Shown: positions 48,306-58,314 of the stretch, piece after piece
Numbering within the stretch: the stretch's first letter is position 1
Layout of the letters: the number at the start of each line of letters is the position of its first letter
Assembly (NCBI GenBank): GCA_903932865.1
Contig: CAIZHQ010000023.1
Location: 94,631 to 158,630 of the forward strand
DNA: 64,000 nucleotides
From: an uncultured Burkholderiales bacterium
Lineage (GTDB): Bacteria > Pseudomonadota > Gammaproteobacteria > Burkholderiales > Burkholderiaceae_C
Reading direction: 5' to 3'
The notes under the pieces: model-generated
What the model saw: only the letters and a program-made list of their open reading frames with translations
The model's database searches: none
What the model was told of the DNA's origin: nothing
Made by a program: the position numbers and the translations under genes

Positions 48306-48782
48306 TCAAGCTGTCAACACCCGCCCATCGCCATCGAGCACCCGCACCTGAATGGGAATGCCCTGGCCCACACTTTGGGTGACGGTACAAAAACCTTCAA
48401 ATTGACCGAGCACCCGGTCAAGCTGTTCCAGCTGGGCCGCTGGCACACCCAGGTGCAAAGTGGCCACCATGTTCAACACGCGCATACGGCCTTCGGCATT
48501 GCGCCCCACCTCGGCTTGCACTTCACAGCGCAAAGGCTCGGGTTCTTGTTTGAATTTGCGCAATGCAAACAGCAGCGAATCGCTCAGGCAATTGCCCACC
48601 GCGGCACACAGCAACTGAACTGGCGAGGGCCCCAGCCCCGTGCCCAAAGGCGCAGGCTCGTCGCTGGTCAGCACTGGCATGTTCTTGTCAAAGCGGATGT
48701 CAAAGCGGTAATCGTGCTGCTGGGTCAATGTGACCAAAATCTGTTTTTCACTCACCGGGCTCCACTTTCTGATCATGACCAC
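48306..48782 (-). CDS. OsmC-family protein
   Basis: PLGTGLGPSPVQLLCAAVGNCLSDSLLFALRK with Cys residues in OsmC-like positions. Confidence 0.8.
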   Translation of the reverse strand: MVMIRKWSPVSEKQILVTLTQQHDYRFDIRFDKNMPVLTSDEPAPLGTGLGPSPVQLLCAAVGNCLSDSLLFALRKFKQEPEPLRCEVQAEVGRNAEGRMRVLNMVATLHLGVPAAQLEQLDRVLGQFEGFCTVTQSVGQGIPIQVRVLDGDGRVLTA

Positions 48783-48936
48783 AAACGGTCCAGCGATCTC
48801 ACGTGCTGGTGGACCACCGGATCCATCTGTACGAATGTCAGTTTATGTGTGTAGGCCAAGACCGCTTTTGTCCTGGATCAACAACATGCGTCTTGACGAC
48901 AGGAGTCACAGCGGACTTTGCCCGAGGCCGGTAGCC

Positions 48937-49920
48937 TCAGTGTTGGGCCTCACGCAAATCAATGCCCTCGTGCTGCGCGATTTTTTCGAGCGCGTTTTCG
49001 AACAAGCTGCGGGCGGAGCCGGAGATGGCGCGCAAATACGAGTGCAGGTGCGCGTCTTCGGTGTTCTTGTTCAGGCACTCCTGGCTGTAGGCCTCAAAGC
49101 TGGCCAACTGCGCGATCAGCTCGGCGACATGCTTGGGGCACTCGCACAAGACATTGGTCGAGATACCCGCCACGCGCCGCAAAGTGTCGTCCGAGTATTT
49201 ACGACCGGCAATCACCGCCCCCTGGTGGCCATAGGCCTGGGCACGGTCGCGGTCCACGAACAAAATCGACTGCAACAACTCGGCCAACTCGCTGTCCGAG
49301 ATCGGGTTGCGCCGGACCGTCAAACCGGCCAACTTCAGGGTTTGCACCACCCTGTCGGGCGCGAAGTGGTACAGCACGATGGTCTGCGCAAACGGCTGAC
49401 GCTGCATCAGCGCCTGGATCGACTCGAACACCGTGTCCTGCAGCGAGTTGACCTGGACGAGCAGAACTTGCGGCTTGTCTGACAAAGGCGCGTGGCGCGC
49501 GGCGGCCAGATCGTCCATCACATCCGTGACCTGAATGCGGTGTTGGCTCAACACCCCAGCGAATTGACGAGACTCGATGCGGTTGGCCAAGCCCAAGCCG
49601 ACCACCGCCAAACACACCGGCTGGGCCAAGGCCTGCTGCGTCTGCGCCTGATGGTCCGGGTGGCACAACTGGCGCAGCTGCGCCAGATCCAAACGAGCAA
49701 TGCTGCCAATGCCATGCCCGGCCCCCGACAGCTGTTTGAGCAAGAGCGCCTTGGACACATCGTGCTCGGCAAACAAGCGTTGGTTGCCCTCGGTCTTGAC
49801 CGGGGTGAATGCGCCATAACGCGTTTGCCAGATGCGCAAAGTGGAGACCGGGATCTCGGTGGCCTTGGAGACGGCGCCGATGCGGTAAAGCGGTGACTGA
49901 GCGCTTGGAATGTTGGGCAC
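48937..49920 (-). CDS. MerR-family regulator with large C-terminal sensor-like domain
   Basis: YRIGAVSKATEIPVSTLRIWQTRYGAFTPVKTEGNQRLFAEHDVSKALLLKQL HTH; ~230-aa C-terminal region. Confidence 0.75.
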   Translation of the reverse strand: MPNIPSAQSPLYRIGAVSKATEIPVSTLRIWQTRYGAFTPVKTEGNQRLFAEHDVSKALLLKQLSGAGHGIGSIARLDLAQLRQLCHPDHQAQTQQALAQPVCLAVVGLGLANRIESRQFAGVLSQHRIQVTDVMDDLAAARHAPLSDKPQVLLVQVNSLQDTVFESIQALMQRQPFAQTIVLYHFAPDRVVQTLKLAGLTVRRNPISDSELAELLQSILFVDRDRAQAYGHQGAVIAGRKYSDDTLRRVAGISTNVLCECPKHVAELIAQLASFEAYSQECLNKNTEDAHLHSYLRAISGSARSLFENALEKIAQHEGIDLREAQH

Positions 49921-50040
49921 ACAGGTCTTTCTTTGTTCAGGTATTGCGTAGATCTTATGTCGAAATACTCTTAAAAATCAAAGAAACTTGGTTTTGAGGA
50001 GCTATTTGCCGCAAAATTCTCCTCACTGGGGGTTAAGTAC

Positions 50041-50532
50041 ATGATTTCAAACAAAACCATCAACGCCATGGATGTGTGCGTGCTCATTGCTTCACAGCAA
50101 AATTTGGGCCGCGTCTCCACCACCGAGTTGGCCCAGCGCCTGCAGCTGTCCGTCTCCAATCTGGAAAGCATCCTCAAGCCGCTCAAAGACCAGCAGATCG
50201 TGTCGTCCCGCAAAGGCCCGGGCGGCGGCTACGAAATCCGGGGCGACCTGGAGCTGATTTCGATGTGGGACATCGCAGCCGTGTTCGAGCCCACCTTGGC
50301 CCAACAAGGCAGCGAAGCACAGCCGATCGACGCAGCGGACTACGAGTGGGGCCTGGAGCAGGTGATCATCGACACCTTGAGCCAGTTCGCCTTGTCCGAT
50401 TTCGTGACTACGCACCCGCTGCAAGCGCCTCTTGAAACCCCTGTGTTCAACCGCTTCAAGTTCAAACCCTTGGCCGCCCCCCTGGTGCCCAAGGCCCCGA
50501 ACTCGGTGTTTCAGTTGCACATGGCCATGTAG
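50041..50532 (+). CDS. Rrf2-family transcriptional regulator
   Basis: TTELAQRLQLSVSNLESILKPLKDQQIVSSRKGPGGGYEIRG; lacks an IscR-type three-Cys cluster. Confidence 0.8.
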   Translation: MISNKTINAMDVCVLIASQQNLGRVSTTELAQRLQLSVSNLESILKPLKDQQIVSSRKGPGGGYEIRGDLELISMWDIAAVFEPTLAQQGSEAQPIDAADYEWGLEQVIIDTLSQFALSDFVTTHPLQAPLETPVFNRFKFKPLAAPLVPKAPNSVFQLHMAM

Positions 50533-50566
50533 GCTCTGCTAGCCTTTGGGGCTTGAAGGAGCCCCC

Positions 50567-51190
50567 ATGAGCACATTCAACAACCCCCAACAAACTTGGA
50601 ACCAACGCTTTGCAGCCGAACACTATGTGTTTGGCCAAGCACCCAACGGGTATTTGCAGTCACAAGCGGTCCATCTGACACGCGGTAACGCACTGGCCGT
50701 GGCCGATGGAGAGGGCCGCAACGGGGTGTGGTTGGCCGAGCAAGACCTGCAGGTCGATGCCTTTGATTTCTCGGACAACGCCATCCGAAAAGCCCAAGCC
50801 TTGGCCCAAAGCCGTCGAGTGGCCGTGAATTTTGTCTGCAGTGACTGGCAGTCGTTTGACTGGCAGCCTGCGCATTACGACAACGTGGTGGGCATCTTTT
50901 TCCAGTTCGCCACGCCCGATGAGCGCAGCGCCCTGTTTGCGCGCATGCTCCATAGCCTCAAGCCCGGCGGCACCCTGATCATCCAGGGCTACACGCCGCG
51001 CCAACTGGACTTCAACACCGGCGGGCCCGGCAAACTGGCGCACCTGTACGACGAAGCCCTGATGCTGGACGCCTTCGGCGAACTGGACATCCTGGACCTG
51101 CGCACCTACGAGGCCGAGATCACCGAAGGCACAGGCCACCAGGGCATGTCGGGCCTGCTGGGTCTGACGGCGCGCAAAACCCATCGCTAG
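50567..51190 (+). CDS. SAM-dependent class I methyltransferase (TehB-like)
   Basis: ALAVADGEGRNGVWLAEQDLQVDAFDFSDNAIRKAQALA; LKPGGTLIIQGYTP. Confidence 0.83.
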   Translation: MSTFNNPQQTWNQRFAAEHYVFGQAPNGYLQSQAVHLTRGNALAVADGEGRNGVWLAEQDLQVDAFDFSDNAIRKAQALAQSRRVAVNFVCSDWQSFDWQPAHYDNVVGIFFQFATPDERSALFARMLHSLKPGGTLIIQGYTPRQLDFNTGGPGKLAHLYDEALMLDAFGELDILDLRTYEAEITEGTGHQGMSGLLGLTARKTHR

Positions 51191-51229
51191 AATGAACCAC
51201 CGTGCCCGCCCAGACCACCATAGGCCCCC

Positions 51230-52530
51230 ATGAACACCCTGCCCGTTGACGACCCTTTGCGCATTGAGTTGCACAACGAGGTCCACGCCCGACCAACGCC
51301 CGCATCCGCTTGCCGGCCTTCATTGTCCTGGTCGGTGTGTTCAACAGCGGCGTCAGCCGCGAGCAGGAATGGGAACACCTCAAGCGTCTGCAGCCCGATT
51401 TGTTGTTCGAAGAGATTCAAGGCAACTTTGTGCGCTTGAACCTGGGCGCCTACACCCTCAAGTGGGAGCGTCACACCGAATTCACCCGCTACTCGCTGGT
51501 GCAAGCGCTGCCGCAAGACGTGGATCTGGAATCCCAAGACACCCAGCTGCTGAGTCACTTGGACTTACCGGATGGTTGGCTGGCCACCATTCCCGGGCGC
51601 ACCTTCGCAGCCATCGAGCTCATCATGTTGCACGACGATTTGAGTGCCCCCCATCAATCCTTGCGCAAAGCTCAGCAATGGTTTGGTGAAGACACCGTGG
51701 TGGCCTCGCGCATGGGCAACCCCGCGCACTCGCTGGTGGTGACCGACTTCCATTTGCGACCCAGCGGCTTTGAGCGCATCCTGGTGCTGGCCCCAGAAGC
51801 CACCAGCGACACGCGCGGTGGCCGCATATCTCAGCGCCTGCTGGAGCTGGAAACTTACCGCCTGATGGCCCTGCGCGGTTTGCCTGTGGCCAAAGCCGTG
51901 GGCGCACAACTGGGGCTGGCCGAACGTGAACTGGCCGACATCACGGCAGCCTTGCAAAACAAGGCCGCACAAGACCAGACCATGCTCGACCGCCTGATCG
52001 GTCTGGCGGCCTCGGTCGAACTCATCACCGCCGAACACGCCTTTCGCTTTGCCGCCACCGCCGCCTACGACAAGCTGGTGCGCGAGCGCATCACCGAGCT
52101 GCGCGAGTCGCCCATCAGCGGCACCCAAACCATTGGTGAATTCATGCAGCGGCGCCTGTCGCCCGCCATGGCCACCGTGGCCGCCACGGCAAAGCGCCTG
52201 TCCGACTTGTCCGAGCGCATCAGCCGCACCAGCGCCTTGCTGCGCACGCGCGTGGACATCGCGACCGAAGAACAAAACAGCCAGTTGCTGGCCAAGCTGA
52301 CCAAAGGCCAAGAGCTGCAGCTGCGCTTGCAAACCACGGTGGAAGGCCTGTCGATCGCGGCCATCTCGTACTACGTCATCAGCCTCGTGCATTACTTGGG
52401 CAAAGCCGCCAACGCCGCAGGCCTGCCCATCCACCCCGAGATGGCGGCAGGCGCTTTTGTGCCCCTGGTGCTGTGGTTGGTGTGGCGCACAAACAAGCGC
52501 ATCCACGACAAGCTGCGCAGCGAGGGCTGA
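51230..52530 (+). pseudogene. DUF3422-family protein gene interrupted by an apparent 1-nt frameshift near 51295
   Basis: Frame 1 gives MNTLPVDDPLRIELHNEVHARP (51230 on); the rest (RIRLPAFIVLVGVFNSGVSREQEWEHL...) continues in another frame to 52530. Confidence 0.7.
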
Positions 52531-52623
52531 GTCCAGGCGAATCAGCCACTTGATCTCGGCTTGCGTCGGCGCATGCAGACGCAGCCAGTTGGGCAAGCTT
52601 GGCCAGTGGTAGGCCTGCAGATT

Positions 52624-53517
52624 TCACAGCGCGTTCAATGGAATCTTCAGGTAACGCTGGCCATTGTCTTCGGGCGGCGGCATGTGGCCAGCGCGCATGT
52701 TAATTTGCACCGAAGGCAAGATCAGCACGGGCATGGACAAAGTGGCATCTCGCTTTTCGCGCATGGCCACAAACTCGGCCTCGCTCACGCCTTGGTGCAC
52801 ATGCACATTGGCATTTTTCTGCTCGGCCACGGTGGTCACGCACTGGGGCTGACGGGTCTCGGGCGGGTAGTCGTGGCACAAAAACAGCTCGGTGTTGTCC
52901 GGCAGGCTGAGCACTTTCTGGATCGACTGGAACAACACGCTGGCACTGCCCCCAGGAAAGTCGCAGCGCGCCGTGCCGTAGTCGGGCATGAACAAGGTGT
53001 CGCCCACAAAGGCCACCTGCCGCGCAGGATCGACACTGGCATCTGTGACCACATAGGTCATGCACGCCGGGGTGTGGCCGGGGGTGTGCAGGGCCTGGGC
53101 CTGCAAAGCACCAATCTGAAAGGTCTCGCCATCGCTCAGCAAGCGGTCGAACTGGCTGCCGTCGCGGGCAAATTCGGTGCCCGCATTGAACAGCTTGCCA
53201 AAGACGTTTTGCACCGTGGTGATGTGCGCACCAATGGCCAATTGGCCGCCCAGCTGCTTTTGCAAATAGGGCGCGGCCGACAAATGGTCGGCGTGCACAT
53301 GCGTCTCCAAGATCCATTGCACACGCAGGTCCAGCGCCTTCACGCGCGCCACCAACTGGTCGGCGCTGGCGGTGCTGGTGCGGCCCGACTTGGGGTCGTA
53401 GTCCAGCACGCTGTCGATCAAGGCGCACTGCCGGGTGTTCAGGTCGGCCAGGATGTGGCTGAAGGTGAACGTGGCCGGATCAAAAAACGATTCGATGTGC
53501 AGGTGGGCTGAACTCAT
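52624..53517 (-). CDS. MBL-fold persulfide (sulfur) dioxygenase-like protein, Blh type
   Basis: ETHVHADHLSAAPYLQKQLG, LHTPGHTPACMTYVV, VGDTLFMPDYGTARCDFPGG. Confidence 0.82.
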   Translation of the reverse strand: MSSAHLHIESFFDPATFTFSHILADLNTRQCALIDSVLDYDPKSGRTSTASADQLVARVKALDLRVQWILETHVHADHLSAAPYLQKQLGGQLAIGAHITTVQNVFGKLFNAGTEFARDGSQFDRLLSDGETFQIGALQAQALHTPGHTPACMTYVVTDASVDPARQVAFVGDTLFMPDYGTARCDFPGGSASVLFQSIQKVLSLPDNTELFLCHDYPPETRQPQCVTTVAEQKNANVHVHQGVSEAEFVAMREKRDATLSMPVLILPSVQINMRAGHMPPPEDNGQRYLKIPLNAL

Positions 53518-53603
53518 GGTGACTTCCTTGGCAGTGAAACAACAAAGGTCCTTGACACCCCCTGCCGCTGGACTGCAGGGGGGCAAAGGGGCAAGCCTTG
53601 AAT

Positions 53604-54230
53604 TTACAGGGACTTGGTCGAGAAATACCAGTCCTTCATGGCGTAACCCTCGCCTTTGCGCTTGGCAATGGCTTCGGGTGTTTTGGGCGGTGGCACGATC
53701 ACGTCGCAACCGGGCGTCCAGCCCTCAGGGGTGGCGATTTTGTGGGCATCGCTGGTCTGCATGGCTTGCAACAAACGCACAAACTCTTCGATCGAGCGGC
53801 CGTTGCTCATGGGGTAGTACACCATGGCGCGCAGCTTGCCTTCGGGGTCAATGAAGAAGGTGGCACGCACGGCCTGGGTGTCGGCAGCGCCGGGGTGGAT
53901 CATGCCGTAGGCTTGGGCCACTTCCATCTTGATGTCGTCGATGATGGGGAAGGGAATCTCCACACCGAAGTTGTTCTGAATGCTTTGCATCCAGGCCAAG
54001 TGCGAGTAGATGCTGTCGATCGACAAGCCGAGCAATTCGCAGTTCATGCTCTTGAACAACTCGGCACGCTTGGCAAAACCGATGAATTCGGTGGTGCACA
54101 CAGGCGTGAAGTCGGCAGGGTGCGAGAACAAGATGAGCCACTTGCCTTTGTAATCGGCGAGGCTTCGGGGGCCGTGGGTGGTGTTGGCGCTGAAGGCCGG
54201 GGCGGCTTCGTTGATGAGGGGCATGGACAT
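53604..54230 (-). CDS. Peroxiredoxin, 1-Cys/Prx6 type
   Basis: FSHPADFTPVCTTEFIGFAKRAELFKSMNCELLGLSIDS; AIAKRKGEGYAMKDWYFSTKSL. Confidence 0.9.
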   Translation of the reverse strand: MSMPLINEAAPAFSANTTHGPRSLADYKGKWLILFSHPADFTPVCTTEFIGFAKRAELFKSMNCELLGLSIDSIYSHLAWMQSIQNNFGVEIPFPIIDDIKMEVAQAYGMIHPGAADTQAVRATFFIDPEGKLRAMVYYPMSNGRSIEEFVRLLQAMQTSDAHKIATPEGWTPGCDVIVPPPKTPEAIAKRKGEGYAMKDWYFSTKSL

Positions 54231-54437
54231 GATGGGTTTCCTTTGAGGTTGACTATCGGTTTTCAAAATCGAGAGATTTATTCAATCGACAAGGTCAACT
54301 GTACATACCCCTGAGGGTGTTGGGTATGAGTTATCTCAATGAATGTCATAGTGACAATTGCGGTCGTGAAATCGACGCAATTGATCCATCGCAAGCCCTC
54401 AAGGTCTTGGCCATGCATGGCTCCAAAACCACAAGCC

Positions 54438-54902
54438 TCAATGCTTGGCAGGCCCTGCGGCTTTGGCCGCCGCGTCAAAACCGCCTTTGGCCTGCCACTC
54501 TGACATGCCGCCTTGCAAGATGCGCACGTTCTCCCAGCCTGCGACGCGCAACGCAAAACCGGCTTGGGCCGACAGCGACCCGGTGTTGCAGTAAATCAGC
54601 ACGGGCTTGTTTTTGGGGATGGTGTTGCGCTTGGCCAGCACCTGACGCCAGTCCATGTTGACCGCGCCAGGAATGTGCCCCTTGGCAAATTGCGCCGGGT
54701 CACGCGCATCGATCACCACCATCTTGGGCCACTCGTCTTTGGGAATTTGCTCGGCAAAAATCACACCGCCGCCGTAGTCCACAAATTCCAAATACCCCTC
54801 CATTTCGTCAATCACCGCAGCTTTGTTGTCGGCGTTTACGGCTGGGGCCAGCATCAAACTAACAGCGGTGGCTATTGCAAGGGTGGTGAAACGGATGCTC
54901 AT
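54438..54902 (-). CDS. Periplasmic rhodanese-like protein
   Basis: Signal peptide MSIRFTTLAIATAVSLMLAPAVNA; VVIDARDPAQFAKGHIPGAVNMDW; YCNTGSLSAQAGFALR. Confidence 0.87.
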   Translation of the reverse strand: MSIRFTTLAIATAVSLMLAPAVNADNKAAVIDEMEGYLEFVDYGGGVIFAEQIPKDEWPKMVVIDARDPAQFAKGHIPGAVNMDWRQVLAKRNTIPKNKPVLIYCNTGSLSAQAGFALRVAGWENVRILQGGMSEWQAKGGFDAAAKAAGPAKH

Positions 54903-55052
54903 GATTTATCCAGGTTGAGTTATATTAGCTACTGCGAATATTATGTGCCTAGGTTGTGTCCATTGCATCAATGCTTGAGGGATCTGTCAGGAACTTTTTA
55001 TCGTTAAGGCCAGGATTGACGCTGTGGGATATGTAATGGTCCATTCCTGATA

Positions 55053-55082
55053 TTTCAGTTATTTCTGAAAATTCGGAATTTT
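55053..55082. promoter_or_regulatory. Overlapping palindromes TTTCAG-ttattt-CTGAAA and AAAATTC-g-GAATTTT upstream of the GbsR/MarR gene
   Basis: Both inverted repeats perfect; just upstream of a TAGAAT -10-like box and the ATG at 55098. Confidence 0.6.
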
Positions 55083-55097
55083 GGTTAGAATCATGAC

Positions 55098-55694
55098 ATG
55101 CCTATTTCAGATCAAATTCCGTCCTTGAATCGCGAGTTCATCGCTCATTTCGGTGAAATGGGCAGCAAGTGGGGCATCAACCGTACGGTGGGTCAAATCT
55201 ACGCGCTGCTCTATGTGTCGCCGCAGGCTTTGAATGCCGATGAGATTGCCGAAGCGTTGGCATTCTCGCGCTCTAATGTCAGCATGGGCCTCAAAGAGTT
55301 ACAGGCTTGGCGTTTGGTGCGTTTGCGCCACCAATCGGGTGACCGGCGCGAGTACTTTGAGGCACCGGCTGACGTGTGGGAAATCTTTCGGGTGCTGGCC
55401 GAAGAGCGCCGCCGCCGTGAAATTGAGCCCACGCTGTCCATGCTGCGAACAGCCTTGCTCGAGACGCCCACCACCGACTCGGAGCGACATGCACAGCAAC
55501 GGATGCGCGAAATGCACGACCTGATCGACCGCCTCATGACCTGGTTTGACGACGTGCAAAAGCTTGCGCCCGAGACCGCCATGCAGCTCATGGGCATGGG
55601 CGCCACGGTAACCAAGGTGCTCGAATTCAAAGACCGCCTGACCGGTCGCGGCAACAAGGCACCGGCCATCAGCCAAACACGCGACAGCGCTTGA
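55098..55694 (+). CDS. GbsR/MarR-family transcriptional regulator
   Basis: NADEIAEALAFSRSNVSMGLKELQAWRLVRLRHQSGDRREYFEAPADVWEIFRVLAEERRRREIEPTL. Confidence 0.87.
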   Translation: MPISDQIPSLNREFIAHFGEMGSKWGINRTVGQIYALLYVSPQALNADEIAEALAFSRSNVSMGLKELQAWRLVRLRHQSGDRREYFEAPADVWEIFRVLAEERRRREIEPTLSMLRTALLETPTTDSERHAQQRMREMHDLIDRLMTWFDDVQKLAPETAMQLMGMGATVTKVLEFKDRLTGRGNKAPAISQTRDSA

Positions 55695-55712
55695 CCCCCA
55701 AAGAAAGCCACC

Positions 55713-57077
55713 ATGGACATCGACGCACTCATCCTCTCGCGCATTCAGTTTGCTGCGAACATCAGCTTCCACATCCTGTTCCCCACCATCACCATCGCGC
55801 TGTGCTGGTTCTTGCTGTTCTTCCGTTTGCGCTTTGCCCGCACCCGGGATGTAGCCTGGGAAGAGGCCTACTATTTTTGGACCAAAGTGTTCGCGCTGAC
55901 CTTTGCACTGGGGGTGGTGTCGGGCATTGTGATGAGTTTCCAGTTCGGGACCAACTGGCCGGGTTTCATGGAGCGGACAGGCAATATTTCAGGGCCACTG
56001 CTGGGCTATGAGGTGCTGACGGCGTTTTTCCTGGAGGCCAGCTTTCTGGGCATCATGCTCTTCGGTCGCGGCAGGGTAAGCGAGCGGGTGCACTTGATTG
56101 CCACTTTTTTGGTTGCGTTTGGCACCACCATGTCTGCCTTCTGGATCCTGAGCCTGAACTCCTGGATGCACACCCCGGCAGGTTTCGAAATTGTCAACGG
56201 TCAGTTCATTCCCACCGATTGGCTGGCGGTGGTCTTCAACCCTTCATTGCCCTATCGTTTCGCGCACAAATTGCTCGCTTCGGCACTGACCGCGTCTTTC
56301 TTGATCGCTGGCTTGTGCGCTTGGCAACTGATCAAAGGCAGCGCTACGCGCGGCACCCACAAAGCCATGCGTGCGGCCGTTTTCACTGCTGCTTGCGTGA
56401 TGCCACTGCAGTTCCTGGTGGGTGACATGCACGGCCTCAACACCCTGGAGCACCAACCGGCCAAGGTCGCCGCCATGGAGGGCATCTGGGAAACCGAGCG
56501 CGGCGCACCGCTGACGCTGTTTGGCATTCCCGACCAAGAAGCACGCACCACCCACTTCGCGGTGAAGATCCCCAAAGTGGCCAGCCTGATCCTGACCCAC
56601 GAGCTGGACGGCGAAGTCAAGGGCATCAACGAATTTGAAGGTGCTCATCCACCCGTGGCGCCGGTGTTTTATGCCTTTCGCGTGATGGTCGGCGTGGGGT
56701 CGTTGATGTTGGTAGTGGCTGGCTTTACCGCTTGGCGCTTGTGGCGTCAGCGCCGCCAGTCGGAAGTGGTGCTGCCCAAGCCCCTGCTATGGGTGCTGTC
56801 GGGCATGGCGTTCTCTGGCTGGATCGCCACGCTGGCGGGCTGGTACGTGACCGAGATCGGTCGCCAGCCCTTCCTGGTCTATGGATTGATGCGCACCAGC
56901 GAAGCCGCCACCACTTTGCCGCCGCCCTACATTGCGCTCACCTTGACGGCCTATCTGGTGGTTTACGGCTTGCTGTTGGTCACTTACGTCGGCGTCTTGA
57001 AGTACATGGCCGAGAACCCCAAAGAACACAAACAGGAAGCGCCCACGGGCGCCTTATTGGGCAAAGCAGGGGTGTGA
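55713..57077 (+). CDS. Cytochrome bd-type ubiquinol oxidase subunit I, cyanide-insensitive (CioA) type
   Basis: RIQFAANISFHILFPTITIALCWFLLF, GYEVLTAFFLEASFLGIMLFG, GDMHGLNTLEHQPAKVAAMEGIWET; short Q-loop region. Confidence 0.92.
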   Translation: MDIDALILSRIQFAANISFHILFPTITIALCWFLLFFRLRFARTRDVAWEEAYYFWTKVFALTFALGVVSGIVMSFQFGTNWPGFMERTGNISGPLLGYEVLTAFFLEASFLGIMLFGRGRVSERVHLIATFLVAFGTTMSAFWILSLNSWMHTPAGFEIVNGQFIPTDWLAVVFNPSLPYRFAHKLLASALTASFLIAGLCAWQLIKGSATRGTHKAMRAAVFTAACVMPLQFLVGDMHGLNTLEHQPAKVAAMEGIWETERGAPLTLFGIPDQEARTTHFAVKIPKVASLILTHELDGEVKGINEFEGAHPPVAPVFYAFRVMVGVGSLMLVVAGFTAWRLWRQRRQSEVVLPKPLLWVLSGMAFSGWIATLAGWYVTEIGRQPFLVYGLMRTSEAATTLPPPYIALTLTAYLVVYGLLLVTYVGVLKYMAENPKEHKQEAPTGALLGKAGV

Positions 57078-57132
57078 TGCACCGCTCCCTGCTGCGCTGT
57101 ATCTGAAAGTGAAATGAACTTGAAAGGCGACC

Positions 57133-58131
57133 ATGACTTGGGCTGAATTTCTGCCACTGTTTTTCTTGGCCGTGATGGGGCTGTCCCTGCTGGCTTATGT
57201 GATTCTGGATGGGTATGACCTGGGCGTTGGTTTGCTGCTCTTGCAAGCGACCGACGCCGAGAAGGACACCATGATCGCCAGCATCGGCCCCTTCTGGGAT
57301 GCCAATGAGACCTGGCTGGTGCTTGGCGTTGGTGTGTTGTTGATCGCCTTTCCGATGGCCCATGGCGTTGTGCTCCAAGCGCTTTACCTGCCCGTGGCGG
57401 TGATGCTGATCGGGTTGATTTTGCGCGGTGTGGCGTTTGACTTCCGGGTGAAAGCACCGCTGAAGTACAAGCCATTCTGGAACCGCGCGTTTTTCGCCGG
57501 ATCGCTCATGGCCAGTGCGTCGCAGGGTTGGATGCTCGGCAGCTACATCACCGGTTTTGCCGACGGACCGCTGGGCTGGGCATTTAGCCTGGGCATCGCC
57601 ATTACATTGCCCGCTGCTTATGTATTGCTGGGCTCGGGCTGGTTGATTATGAAAACTGAAGGCGATCTGCAACAAAAAGCCGTGCGCTGGGCTCAGCGCG
57701 TGCTGTGGCCCATGGCAGGTGCCTTGCTGGCCATATCAGCGGCCACGCCCTTGGTGAAGGATGGCGTATTGGAGAAATGGTTTGGTGTGCCGCAGGTATT
57801 TGCCCTGCTGCCGGTCCCCATCATGTGCGCCCTGGCGTTCTTTGCCATGCGTTGGGTACTCACGCGTCCGAACTTGGTCAACGCGGGTTACGGCTGGTTG
57901 GTGTTTGCCAATACCGTTCTGATTTTTGTGTTGGCCTTCTTCGGCTTGGCCTACAGCATCTTTCCGGACATTGTGATCGGCCGCATGACGGTCTGGGAAG
58001 CTGCGATCAGCACCGCATCGCTGAATGTGATTTTTGTCGGTGTGGCCATCACGCTGCCGGTGATCATCGCTTACACGGTGTTCATGTACCGCGTGTTTTG
58101 GGGTAAGGCGACTGCGTTGAAGTACGGCTGA
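57133..58131 (+). CDS. Cytochrome bd-type ubiquinol oxidase subunit II (CydB/CioB)
   Basis: MGLSLLAYVILDGYDLGVGLLL, PFWDANETWLVLGVGVLLIAFPMAHGVVLQALYLPV. Confidence 0.92.
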   Translation: MTWAEFLPLFFLAVMGLSLLAYVILDGYDLGVGLLLLQATDAEKDTMIASIGPFWDANETWLVLGVGVLLIAFPMAHGVVLQALYLPVAVMLIGLILRGVAFDFRVKAPLKYKPFWNRAFFAGSLMASASQGWMLGSYITGFADGPLGWAFSLGIAITLPAAYVLLGSGWLIMKTEGDLQQKAVRWAQRVLWPMAGALLAISAATPLVKDGVLEKWFGVPQVFALLPVPIMCALAFFAMRWVLTRPNLVNAGYGWLVFANTVLIFVLAFFGLAYSIFPDIVIGRMTVWEAAISTASLNVIFVGVAITLPVIIAYTVFMYRVFWGKATALKYG

Positions 58132-58314
58132 ACATGATACGAAATATCCAAGTGGCTTATGTCAAGAGACCCTGACTCAGACTGAAACCTCGACTCAAGG
58201 CAATCAAGGTCAAAAAATGAGCCGCCGCGGGTTTTGAGGAGGCTCCACACTTTAGAAAAGCAGTCCTCCTCTTTAGACGACATAAGGGGCACACAGCTAA
58301 ATTCGTGGACTGGT

